A DNA stretch of 64,000 bases, from positions 20,876,501 to 20,940,500 of the forward strand of contig NC_068970.1 of NCBI RefSeq assembly GCF_016808095.1, read 5' to 3'. A program made the translations under genes and the position numbers. This DNA is from Vigna angularis (lineage: Eukaryota > Streptophyta > Magnoliopsida > Fabales > Fabaceae). The notes beneath the pieces are model-generated. The model was given only the letters and a program-made list of their open reading frames with translations. It searched no databases and was not told where the DNA came from. Of the stretch, positions 35,871 to 47,310 are shown in pieces (the stretch's first letter is position 1; every line of letters begins with the position of its first letter).

Positions 35871-38291
35871 ATAATAGCAAATAGTTTATCACATGATATT
35901 TTATTTATATTTATTATTTAATAGTTTTATCTATTTTGAACTTTGCTATCTATTTAAACAAATTTTGAGTGAGTGAAGAATAACATGCTAAATTAAAATT
36001 ATTTTGTATTTGATATATATATATATATATTAACAATATTTTTTAACACTGTTATTGAATCAAATAAACTAAACTATATTAAATTCTAGAGGTGTAGAAT
36101 AATGCTAGTTAGATATAACGACTTTGTTTCCTACCAAGGAGCGTAACTAACATTACGGCATGATTAACATTATACAATTAATTATTTAAAAAGGTAATAA
36201 TTAAGTATTAAAGTTATGGGATTGAATTAATACGGTAAAAAAATGTTAAAATGTTACAAAAATGTTTAGATTTATGAGGTATGCACACTTTATTTATTGA
36301 ACTCTTATTACATTATTAATATATTTTGTTGATTTAAGCATCAAATTAATTTAAAATTAGTTTATTTTTTTAAATTAAGAAAGTGTGAACAAGACACATT
36401 ATGGTATATTTCAGGAATCTACAAGTATAAAGATCAAGTTAAAGAGATATATGACTCTTATAAAATCATTTCATTCTCTATAAAAATATTTGACATCTAC
36501 TACAGGGTCAGTTGAATTTTAAAAATTTCATGGTAGGTATGAGAAACATAACAAATAATAAAGTAACAATGAATACGGTAAGCATAAGAGAATCACATGA
36601 GTGAGATGAAATTGTTTGTCGAACTCTATAAAGAGCTAACAAAACTTAAGAAGTGAATTGTTGAAGAGATTAATGCTTTGAGAGAAGTTGTGTAAATGAG
36701 AAGGAAGTTGGAAAAAACCTTTAAAACCTCGCATGATGACCACAAAAGGAGAGCATAAAAACACTAATTATTCACAATCGCCTTCTTTCGAGCTCCATTC
36801 GTTCATCTTTGGAACAAAAGTTGAAAACATTCAAAAAATCATATCATAGATCCAAACTTCACCCCACATCTCACTAACCGTTGAATGATCACACTAACAT
36901 GCCTTTATTGATAGAATCATAGATTTAGCCTTGCTACTAAAATGAAAGGCCTTGTCTATTAATTGGCATGACATAAGCACATAAATGTTTATGTTACTTA
37001 GGTCGCTCTAAATCAATGATGTTATTTTTTTTTGTCATATCTTCTCAATGCCCCTTAAAGGAGTCACATTGAGTTGGTTCAACCAACCACCTACTTATCC
37101 ATAGATTGTTTTGACACCTTAGTAGCAAGGTCCAATAATTGGTTCTTGACCATTCATCCATACTATTTTATGGCAATTGTTATGGTCAAAATTAGGTAAG
37201 ATAAAAAAGAATTATTGCATTCATTTTGGCAAAGTGAATCTCAACATGTGAAATATGAATCATGATGTAGTCTTACACCACATGATCACTACTCTAAGAC
37301 TAAGTATCTCTATTGATAGTCAGTGCATGAAGCCCATATTTAACCTACATGAATTGGGACGTAAGGTGGCTAAATTTATGCAGTTGGAAGAACTTAAAGA
37401 CTTTTGTGATGAGGTATGACCTAAGATTGTCCTGTTAAAAAGAGGTTGTATGCAAAGGAATGTCCATGATGACAACACAATGTTTGAATTAAGGAACCAA
37501 AAGCATCCAATTGTGTTCATTACACTTTCTTGAATGCTAATAAGGTGCACATATTAGAAAAGACATTAAACATTAACCTCATACTAAGATCAAGGAAGGT
37601 GTTGACACCTCAAACATTGATACCACATAACAAGGTCAATATCATCAAAAATATGAGCATTCAACAAAAGAATATTTTCCAATACAAGATAAGATCAAGG
37701 AAATAATACAAGCAAGTCATCTTCAAAGGTTTGTTCAAAGAAACAAATGTTGTCAACTTAAACACTTTACATCAAAATAATAACACAATTGTGAAAGGAT
37801 TACTAATATCAAAAAGACCATGCTCAATGGTGAGACACTATCCCAAAGAAAGAACATAAGCCCAATAAATTATATTATAAGGAGTGATAAGCATCGTTGG
37901 TATTAAAAATTGTAATTGGTTAATAAAAATGATCTATTGACCTTAGCAAGGATCAAACACCCATTTAACATATAATTAGTAATAAATAACATTTACTTTG
38001 AAAAGGAAAATGTGTTTCATAATTGTTACATCATAATTTATAAGTCCATAAATCCACTGAAAAACAATTGTACAAGTAATCATAGCAAAAATAGAAAAGT
38101 TATTAAAAAACATGCAACTTTTCTTTTAAATATGTTCTAACATAATATTTTTTATAAATATATTCTAACATAAGATTTTTTTTAAAAAAATTGAAATTAT
38201 CTAAGAGAACCATGCAACTTTTTTCATTCAAAAAGTAAAATTAAAAAGAATAATAGATATTTTAATAAAAAAAGAAAATGATAATGTGGTT

Positions 38292-38296
<5 letters not shown>
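35871..38296. other. Intergenic region, no supported gene
   Basis: A plus-strand frame at 37327-37413 (MKPIFNLHELGRKVAKFMQL, then EELKDFCDEV and a stop) continues in the same frame after the stop for about 40 codons. It could be a decayed transposon protein, but I do not recognise it. Otherwise nothing could be identified. Confidence 0.4.

Positions 38297-38340
<44 letters not shown>
38297..38340. repeat. (AT)22 microsatellite
   Basis: 44 bases of pure AT dinucleotide repeat. Confidence 0.95.
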
Positions 38341-38346
<6 letters not shown>

Positions 38347-38656
38347 GAAGCATTTGTAATTTAGGAACTTCAAGTAAAAAAGAAAAAACTTTAGGCAGTC
38401 CAAATTATATCTTTTAAGCGCAAAATTTATTTTGTGTTGATTCATCAGTTATTGTTCTGTTTTGAGCCGTTGCGATAATCTTTTTCCCGGCAGTCCAAAT
38501 ATCTTTTGGATAGCAAAGCATTTTTATGTGTAGGCAATTGGAAGTTGGAACCAAATCCTATGCTGTTATTTTTATCCTGCAACACTGCTAGACAATAAAC
38601 TGTTCTCCTTTTTGCCTTTAAAATACTAATGTTTTACTTATAATATGAAAACAAAA

Positions 38657-38728
38657 TTCCATTGCCGGGAAACGAACCCGGGTTTCCTCAGTGAAAACCA
38701 AATATCCTAACCACTGGACAACAATGGA
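38657..38728 (-). tRNA. tRNA-Glu (anticodon TTC), possibly a decayed copy
   Basis: The minus strand starts TCCATTG and ends CAATGGA, a perfect 7-bp acceptor stem, with A as discriminator base. The D-arm contains GGTTAGGATA. The anticodon loop TTTTCAC carries TTC. The T-arm CCGGGTTCGTTTCCCGG is perfect. Length is 72 nt. Downstream on the minus strand TTTTG and then TTTTC can end Pol III transcription. The anticodon stem is poor: TTTGG against TGAGG gives three wobble pairs, one A-T pair and one mismatch, whereas functional plant tRNA-Glu has CTCGG/CCGAG. It is therefore either a variant gene or an early pseudogene. Confidence 0.8.
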
Positions 38729-38810
38729 ATATTTTATAAGCTTTTACAGTAAAAATTATATTTAAATTGTTTTATTATGAAAGGAAAAGTTGAAAAATAA
38801 ATCCAAAGAC

Positions 38811-38858
38811 GATCTCTTGAGTGAAAGCCATATACCCTAAAAACTGGACAACAACGGA
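38811..38858 (-). pseudogene. Truncated tRNA-Glu relic
   Basis: The minus strand reads TTCCGTTGTTGTCCAG, then a damaged D-loop, then GGCTTTCACTCAAGAGA, which matches the 5' two thirds of tRNA-Glu(TTC). The T-arm and 3' acceptor half are missing. Its acceptor start (CCGTTG) is closer to the canonical plant tRNA-Glu than the neighbour's. It lies about 85 bp upstream of the fuller copy on the same strand. Confidence 0.75.
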
Positions 38859-41800
38859 AATGTTGATACCAAATTAGCCTGTACATAATAGATATTAAAT
38901 AAGTAATCACACTATAAACACAGCTCATTTTATAAGATGTGTTATTTGTTTGGAGAGTCAGAGAAAGTGCTACCCCACTTGAGCACCACCATAGTTGACC
39001 ACGGGGTTTCATTATGCATGCTATAATATAGAATTTAATTTTAAATCATTTTATTTATACATGCTATATTATTGGAAAGAAGCTATTCAAGTCATAATGG
39101 TATGTCTCTCTTACTGATGTCTTTAAAGTGTGGCAAACAGAGTTCTAGATGTTTCTGTTTTATCAAAATTAATAAATAATTATTTTTACACATATCACCA
39201 TAGTTCTCATATATTGTAGCAAAAATTCTCAGATCAATTTAAAAAAATTGTTGTTATATTATATATACCTTTTACACTAGTTTATAGGTATGAAAGAAAG
39301 AAATTGAGTAGTGTGAAGTGAAAGCATGATGAGTGTAGGAATAGAAGGCTTGGTAGACATGAATGAATGTAAAGTAGAAGACACAATGACCCAACCACTA
39401 ACCCTTCTTTTTTTCTTTGGATTTGGCTAATTGGTATCATCCTTCAAGTGGTCCCTATTATGTTCTATCATTTCTTCAATTCAAATCTTCTTCAACAGTG
39501 TTAGTACTATAAAAGAGAATAATCATTTGACTTAAATGACGGAACAACCACAAGGACACAAACTTCCATGGAACGTGATTGCTCAACAATGCAAAAGCAA
39601 TCAAAAGGTTTCATTACATTTGAATCTCCCTTTTTCTTTTCTAACACAAACTCAACATCTTTCAATCTCTTTACTTACTACAAACATCAACTATTTCAAT
39701 CTTAAAGTGCAACGACTAAGAATAAGTGCATAAAGATGCTTATATAATATATTTGAGAAGATTAAAGAACTTTATAGTTATTATATTTGCTGTTAGTAGA
39801 AGTTTCCTATATAAGTACCATTTATTATGTTAAAAGAAAAACATGTACGATTTTGAATGGAGCAATTTGTATAAGATTGTCTATGAATATTCGAAAGTGG
39901 GTGTTTTATTATATATATGGTGCTTGATTTGATGCCTTGACAGGTTATTAGGAGGCAAACGACAAAGTGACATAAAGTAAGAAAGGAAAAACCTCGATTA
40001 AAAAAAAAAGTATTAACTAAATTATACTCAGAATTTCAGATTCCCAGTTTGGGTTCATTTCATTCTTTTTAGTGTACTTCTGGTCCATGGTTGTCTCTTC
40101 CAAGCATATGTATACTCTAAATTTTAAAAACATATTGTGTAACATAATATTGTAACTGCTTGCACTTAATAATATGTTGAAAAAGTCTTGAACAACCGAC
40201 AATGTTTGACTGTTCCATGATAAAAACTTAGTATGATTGGTAATGGAAATATAATATGTATAATGTTAGGCAGAAGGAAGGAAACGGCATGATGGTTGGT
40301 CTCAGGAATTCATGATGATTATTAGATATTCTCCTGCCCAAGAAACCATGACAATTCATGCATTAAAGTAGTGTGACGAAGGTTTTGTAAAATTAAAAAA
40401 TTGAATTTTAAATGTAAATTCGTTTTATATAAAATATGTATATTTTGAATGTAAAATTAAATATTAATAAATGATTAATGAATAATATATTTAATAAACA
40501 ATAAATATTTTGACAACAAATAATATATTGAAAAAAGTTAAAATAAATTTTAAATTATAATTTTAATATCATATTAAAAATAAATTTTAAATATAATTTA
40601 ACCTTATAAAATAACATTTATTTATATATTTTAAATTAATTTTTATTTTTAATTAATATGATATATTTAGCCGTAAGCAAATTTAAAAGTAGGATAAGCA
40701 AGATGATGGGAAATTAAAGTGATTAATGGGAAGTGAAATTTTGAATATGTAACCTGTGTTACCTCATTCATTGGAAAGTCCACAGTTGAAATGAGCAGTG
40801 AAATGAAAGGTTATGGGGTCTCTGATTCTCACAGACATGGCAATGGCTGCAGTTTTGACGTGTAGCGAAGACAGTTAGCATTGATGTTTAATTGTGGAAT
40901 CTGCCATCACTATCAGAAGCTTCTCAGGGTCATGTACCCAAATATAATATGGATAACATATATATATATAGTTTGGTATTTACTAGAATATCACCAACTC
41001 TATTAAATTGATGTCAAAGTAGGTTAGAGTTTTTTTTATTAACATTATTAATTAATTAAAGTTTTATCAGCTAAATTATTTAATTATATATAGTTTTTAA
41101 TTCATGGCAATAAAACTATTTTTCCACTTAGATAAGTCATAAGTTTTTAGTCTTCAGAAGTTATTTTCTAATTAATATTATTAGAATCATGGATCCATCA
41201 ATGATCAAAAATATTGATCAATCATTGTTTTTTGAGATTTTCTCCATCAACTGTTCCTTAATCCATATCACTCAATTTTTTTTTCAATTAAAATCTATAA
41301 TCGTTATCTTTCATCAATTAAAATAGATAATAACTATTTTTCATTAATGTGTGTATAGATCTTTTTTAATAAATATATAGTTATTTAGTGGTAACTGAAA
41401 CATTATACTAAATAAAAAAATATTAATATTTTACAAATTTGAGTTATTTCACCTAAAGAGATTTAACGAATTCAAATAATTCAAATGAAATATGTAGTCT
41501 TATTTTAAACATCGATCTCTCTTTTAATTAATAAAAAAAAAACATTCGTACAAATCCATATACTTAAAGCAGATAAGCTATCTTTGAATCATGTTGTATA
41601 TTGGTCTCATGCACTCAAACAATGTTTTAAAATCTGGCTCAGCTGAATCAATGAGACCAAAAACTATGCATATGATCGTATGTGTAGTTTACCTATTAAT
41701 AAATGCTAAAAATATGGGGATATATATATGCTTAGACAAAAACTAAAATGATGCAATTCTTTCTAGATTACTGAAATGGACTAAAAAAAATTATGAGACG

Positions 41801-42731
41801 TGTTAATTTAATATAACTTTATTGTGAAAAAGTTATGTTAAACTAACACAACTTTTAACTCAATTTATTATATCATGATGCACTGAAATTACGTCAATGT
41901 GGCATAATTTTTCATAATGAAATTGTATTTAATTAACATGAATTATTAATTTTTGTAAATTTTTAGAAATCTGCCTCGTTGTGATAATTTAAAAAGAATA
42001 ACATAATTTTAATATTTTTACCATATCTTTAAAGAAGTACTTGAGAACTAGTCATCAACACATTTACAAAACTCAAGTGATATTGGAATTAAAACAGTAT
42101 TAGATAATGATAATCAATTTGGTATCCTTTTGTGCTTAGCCTATTAAGTGAGTTTGTGTATGAGTAATATTGGGCATAGTTGAAATGTGAATTTGAGAGT
42201 AGCAAAGCAATGATTATCTTTATTAGAGGAAGTAATAAACAGAATCTTTGTTGTAGGATGATGGCGCATGAGGGTTGTGGATATTAGATGTGCATAGAAC
42301 ATTTTGCATAATTATTAAACTTGTTTCTCAAGTATTCATTGAATATACTTCTATTGTAGACTTTTTCTCGCTCACATTTTCATGTTTTATACTGTTGGGC
42401 GTGACTTGGGGACGATTATTAACTACAATATTTTAATTTTTAAAGTGCCATTTTGGATAATGATTGGCAGAAAATGAGGGTTTATGATTATATCTGTATT
42501 ATTCTGTGGATGACAACGGTTTTAACAAGACTGTGAATTAAAAGCTTTATTAAATATGATTAGTGTCATTTCAGTAACTACTTTTCCCCTTCTAGCTTTT
42601 CAGATATCTTGCCATAAACTTCCTCAAAACATTGTTAGATCCATTTGATGTGCCTGATGTGATTGTCATTCTTTATTCTAGAGTGACAGTAATTCTATAC
42701 AATAATTACTCAATAACTGAAAGGATTAAAA

Positions 42732-42732
<1 letters not shown>
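38859..42732. other. Intergenic region, no supported gene
   Basis: Around 39505 there is a TATAAAAG word followed by an ATG at 39536 and a 65-codon frame. I do not recognise the peptide and see no continuation, so I do not call it a gene. The 40.8-40.95 kb stretch is less AT-rich than its surroundings but has no coding pattern. The rest is AT-rich. Confidence 0.45.

Positions 42733-42789
<57 letters not shown>
42733..42789. repeat. (AT)28 microsatellite
   Basis: 57 bases of pure TA dinucleotide repeat. Confidence 0.95.
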
Positions 42790-42794
<5 letters not shown>

Positions 42795-43411
42795 TCATAC
42801 AATAAAAAATAATACTCTTTTTAAAAATCATATTTTCAATAGACATGTAAATCATTTTATAATTTCTTTCAATGATAATTACAAGTACTTAAAACTACTC
42901 TAATTCTTGTATAATTATGAGAGTTGTTATGGATAATTTTTTTAAGTCAATTCTTTATTTTTATAATATTTTTTGTTTTTGGGGTGGTATGGTTGAGAAT
43001 TACTCATTCACTTTATGTTAGTCTTTTTTGTTGTGTTTAGTTGCAAGGAATGTCTTGTTCATGGTGATCAACAAAGAATTATTTGTGTGATTTATCGCAT
43101 TCACTTTGAATGACTTAAAAGCAAGTAATGGAAGAGATTTGGGGATTACAAATATTTTGAATCCTTGCATATTAGCTAGCAAAGATTTGCAGTGATTATT
43201 AATAAAATGACCAATTGTCCATTGTTAATAAAATGACCAATTGCTCATCTTTATTCAACTTTAATAAAGTATATTCGAATACATCATATACTATTCGATT
43301 CTCCATGTGCTTAGCCCCTTCCATTAAAGTGTAATCAATTACACATTCTTTTATTTGATTCTCGTATTATTTTATCTGATTCCCATTTTATGTTATTTGA
43401 TTCCCACGTGC

Positions 43412-43475
<64 letters not shown>

Positions 43476-43536
43476 TAATAATAATTCTAATAATAATAAT
43501 AATAATAATAATTCTAATAATAATAATAATAATAAT
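43412..43536. repeat. (AAT)n microsatellite, about 125 bp
   Basis: A trinucleotide array interrupted by GAT and by two TTCTA steps. Poly-Asn and poly-Ile reading frames here are artefacts of the repeat. Confidence 0.95.
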
Positions 43537-43639
43537 GGAATTTTAAAAATTAATTTTTATATTGTTTTCTCTTTATAATAATTTTTACAATTTTATATAT
43601 AATATTAACCATTATCATTTTATATTACTTTTACTACTA

Positions 43640-43864
43640 AGGGTATTTTGGTAATCTTTAATTTTTACAAATTAAACAAATTTTTTTATCTATCACATCC
43701 TACACTAATTCTCACAAACTTTACTTCCAAATCCACTCTCACTTACTTCCAAATCCACTTTCACTTACCTCCAAATCCACTCAAATGAACAATAAAAAAT
43801 TTACCCTCAAATCCATTCATTCACTCTCCCCGTAATCATCTCCTCCAAGTGAACAAAGCCTTAA
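43640..43864 (-). mobile_element. MITE-like fragment (same family as 14384)
   Basis: The minus strand begins GGCTTTGTTCACTTGGAGG and contains several copies of GTGGATTTGGAAGTAA and a CAAATTTGAGG-like word. This resembles the plus-strand end at 14384-14560. The opposite end is not visible; the AAT microsatellite lies where it would be expected. Confidence 0.45.
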
Positions 43865-44589
43865 TGTCATCTTGGGTCTTCGTCCCAATAGTTTTTAGTC
43901 TTCTTCCTTTAATCTTAGCATTGGTGTACCTATAAAAAACACTTACACATTCAAGTCAGTTAAACGAATCTGATTGATTATCATAGTAAAACCTTAAATT
44001 CGTAATGAATGCAATCACACACATCCTTACCTTATCTCTATATTTATAGGTTTTGAAGTGAGCTTCTAATTAGGATTGACTCAATTACGACCCAAGAGTT
44101 CATAAGCGTGTTTTACCTTATTAAACATGTTGGATTTGTGATGAATGTTTTAATATGAAACTACCGATCAATCTTTTGTGGAAACGATAATCGATCGATC
44201 GAAACCCAACATTACTTTGGGTTTGGGGAAATCTTCGTTCTTTTGGGAGTGTTGACTACTCGATCACTATGAGAATGCATTGACGAAACGGATATGCGGT
44301 AACATTTTTTACTCAAGTCTTTATATTATTAGAAATTTGATGATGAATACATAGAGTTTTATGATAAAGAAATTAGTTTATATTGTAAAAATTTAATTTT
44401 ATATAATTTCATCTATGATTTAATTAAATAATATTTTTAAATAAATTAAGAAAAAGTGTCACTTTATTTTAAAAATATATAAATATTATTTTATTAAAAA
44501 TACAATAAGAGATTAATTCACTCAACATAAATGAAATGTGAAATTTGTATAATATTGGAAATTGATACTTTTTTAAGTGTTCTTACCCA
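43865..44589. other. Intergenic, no gene seen
   Basis: Around 44160-44260 there is a less AT-rich stretch with CGATCGATCG words. Nothing coding could be supported. Confidence 0.45.
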
Positions 44590-44662
44590 ATATGTTAATG
44601 TATATATGAGAGTATAGTGTTCTTGGAATACATCTTTTGTAGAGTCTTTGAGCTCATATGAC

Positions 44663-45226
44663 TAGGGATGGCAACGGGTCGGGTCGGGTCAGGCACGGAT
44701 AGTGCCTACCCGCAACCCGACCCGACAAAAAAAAGTTCACCCGCTACCCGGCTCGCTATCCGCACGGATACCCACTTAAAAAATATCCGCGGGTATTTTA
44801 AAACCCGCGAATACCCGTGGATATCCGCGGATACCCGCAAATATTTTAAAAAATATATATTTTAATAAATTATTAAAATAATTTAAATAGAATTACAAAA
44901 AATATATAAAATATAATATAAATTAAATTAAATATAAATTTAAATTCAATTTTAATTAAATTTAATCTTGTAAAATATAAATTAATGTTAATTTTAATTA
45001 AATTTAACTTAATAAAATATAAATTAAATTTTTATTTTTATTTTTTGCGGGTAGCGGGTATCCGCGGGTACGGATAGTATAATACCCGCACTCGACCCGT
45101 TTATAAGCGGGTATTAAAATATTCGCTACCCGCGGGTTGCGGGTAGTAAATATCTGCGGGTATCAACTATCCGTCGCGGATTTTATCCGCGGATATCCGC
45201 TGACGCGGATTTTTTTGCCATCCCTA
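44663..45226. mobile_element. hAT-type MITE with perfect 8-bp target duplication
   Basis: 564 bp with terminal inverted repeats TAGGGATGGCAA / TTGCCATCCCTA. It is flanked by the exact 8-bp duplication CATATGAC at 44655-44662 and 45227-45234. Eight-base target duplications mark the hAT superfamily. The ends are packed with GCGGGTA / TACCCGC words that read inward from both sides, subterminal repeats likely bound by a transposase. The centre is AT-rich and has no transposase, so it is non-autonomous. Confidence 0.9.
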
Positions 45227-45689
45227 CATATGACTCTTGTCAGGCCATTATGAAGTAATGAAAAATAAACACATCATTAATGCGAGGACACAACAATTAT
45301 ATAATTGAAAAACACCATTATGAATAAAATTCTCAAGTTTAATGATACATTTAAGTCTCTTTATAGATCAATCATGTACACAAGTTCCCTAAGCTTAGAA
45401 GTTTGACATGCATAATTGTTGAATTTGGTTGGACGACAATTAACCCTTTGGTTGAGTTGTGATTGACTTGCTTATGTAGGTTAAAAGAACTTTATTGCGA
45501 CGAAAACTAGTCCTCTAGCCTTTTTATGTGCAAATGGAATCAACTCGTTGCGACTATAACTAGTCCTCTAACTCAGTTGTAATTGACTTATGCTTGCAGG
45601 TGGATTGAGTTGTTACAATTGTAGGTGATCGTCCTTGATCGCGATGTAGTTGGCTTATTGACATGGGTGTCGTCTTAGGAGTTTTGATC

Positions 45690-46030
45690 TGTCATCTTAG
45701 GTAGGTTTTGTGTTGTTATGCATATGTTTCCATCTTCGGCAGACTTTGTATGTGTTATCATATTTTAGCTTGTGTTATAGTCTTAGGTAGGCACTTGTGT
45801 TGTTGAGGTAGGCTTTAGGTAGGCTCATGTGTGTTGTTGGAATAGGCTTTGCTTATGCTATTGACTTAGGTAGGCTCATGTGTGTTATCGAAGCAACCTT
45901 TGCTTATGCTACTAACTTAAGTAGGCTCGTGTGTTGTCAAAGCAAGTTTTAACTTGTACTACCACCTAAGGTAGGCTTGTGTGCTTTTGGGGGAAGGCTT
46001 AATATGTGTTGTAGTCTTATGTGGGCTTTC
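45690..46030 (+). repeat. Diverged tandem repeat, unit about 65 bp
   Basis: Several units of the form CTTAGGTAGGCTCATGTGTG followed by TTGTTG/TTATCG-AAGCAA-TTTGCTTATGCTA. Units are imperfect. A similar loose repetition occurs at about 46880-47050 with words like GTATTGGAATG and CTCCTGTATT. Confidence 0.65.
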
Positions 46031-47310
46031 TAAGTAGTGGATGTTTATGTGTTTGCAAAAGGAGGCTAGAGAAGGAAACCTCTCTTGCATTTGTTGTCTT
46101 CTTCACTCTTACAAGTCTTTTTTTTCTTCAACTTTTTTTACTTTGACTTTCGTTCATTATAATTATTGTCTACAAAGTTTTGCAATGTGTGATCATAGTT
46201 GTGGCATCACTTGTTGCAACCATTGTTAGCATAAAGAAGCAAAAACAAATAACAAAATAGATAAGGGAATATAAAAGATCTAAAACAAAATAGTGATTGC
46301 TTTGTCATCGCCTTTGGTATTTTGCTTTTACTTGGTGGACATTATCGAGCTTTTGCCAGGCTGTCATCTTGCGCAGATGCGGTCTTACACACTTTGTTGG
46401 TGGATGTTTGTCTTTGCGGTGTCTTAGATGTTGTCGTCTTAGGCATTATACTACTGAACATTTGTCCTCTTATTTATTTCTTCTTGAGGTGACCTCATTG
46501 ATCAACTTTCAATTAAGTTTTTCTTGCTTATAGTCTCTTTTTCAAAGGGTGTTTATAATGTGATACAATTCGCCCTAGTTAGGTGAAAACTTTCCTTTTG
46601 CTTAAACTCTTAAGTGTCGTCAAGCTTTCTCTAAACTAGGTCTACCTCGTGGAACTTTCTTTCTTGAACCTAGGTATTGTAACACTGAGTTGTTATATGC
46701 TTAACCATTGCTTGTTCTTACATGACTATCTTACCAAGTTTGATATCCTGACTATCTCTCCGAGTTCATTGAGATGTCCTTTCATTAGCTACTATTTTCC
46801 TAACATGAACTCACAGCACAAGGATGACTCGCTGAGCTCTATTGTTATCATAGCGACAATGTCGAACTTTCCCTATACCTAGGTTTTGAAACATTGAGTT
46901 GTTCTTGTACTCTGGTATATTGGAATGTGCTTTTTGCTCCTGTATTTGAGTATTGGAATGTCAGAGTGCTCTTGTACTTAGTTGGAACACCAAGTTACTC
47001 CTGTATTCGAATATGGAACGCTGAATTGTTTCTTCGTTAGTGAGGATTGTGCACCCATCAATTGTCAATGGTGACAATGATAATTTTTGGATCATGTTTC
47101 TTATGGTCATTAAAAAATTTAAGATCTATGAATGTATATGAAAGAGTGTGAGTAAACCTAAGCCTCTCACCTCATATAACTTGTATTTTGTCGTTATGAA
47201 AGTAATTATAATAAACATATTATAATATGATTACACAACATATAACTGAAAAACAACCTTACATTGTTGAGTTGAATAACACATTTGAATCTCTTTATGC
47301 TAGTACATTA

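Larger units (their letters stand above)
44590..47310. mobile_element. Unclassified element bounded by diverged direct repeats
   Basis: Sequence at about 44600-44662 plus 45235-45370 (that is, without the hAT element between) aligns by eye with 47120-47310. Shared words include AATGTATATGA, CTCATAT, TTATGAA-GTAAT, CACAACA, ATTGAAAAACA/ACTGAAAAACA and TTTGAATCTCTTTAT. The interior has no long open frame. It may be a non-coding retroelement or two copies of another repeat; I cannot assign a class. Confidence 0.4.

Noticed and set aside
37320..37550. 76-codon minus-strand frame
   Set aside because: The plus strand here gives a more protein-like but stop-containing reading; neither is recognised.
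39536..39733. 65-codon frame behind a TATAAAAG word
   Set aside because: It could be a small peptide gene, but there is no recognised motif and no sign of further exons; base composition drifts to AT-rich within the frame.
40262..40375. Possible microRNA-like foldback
   Set aside because: The two arms pair only loosely by eye and neither contains a plant miRNA I know.
43355..43578. Poly-Asn and poly-Ile open frames
   Set aside because: They are translations of the AAT microsatellite.
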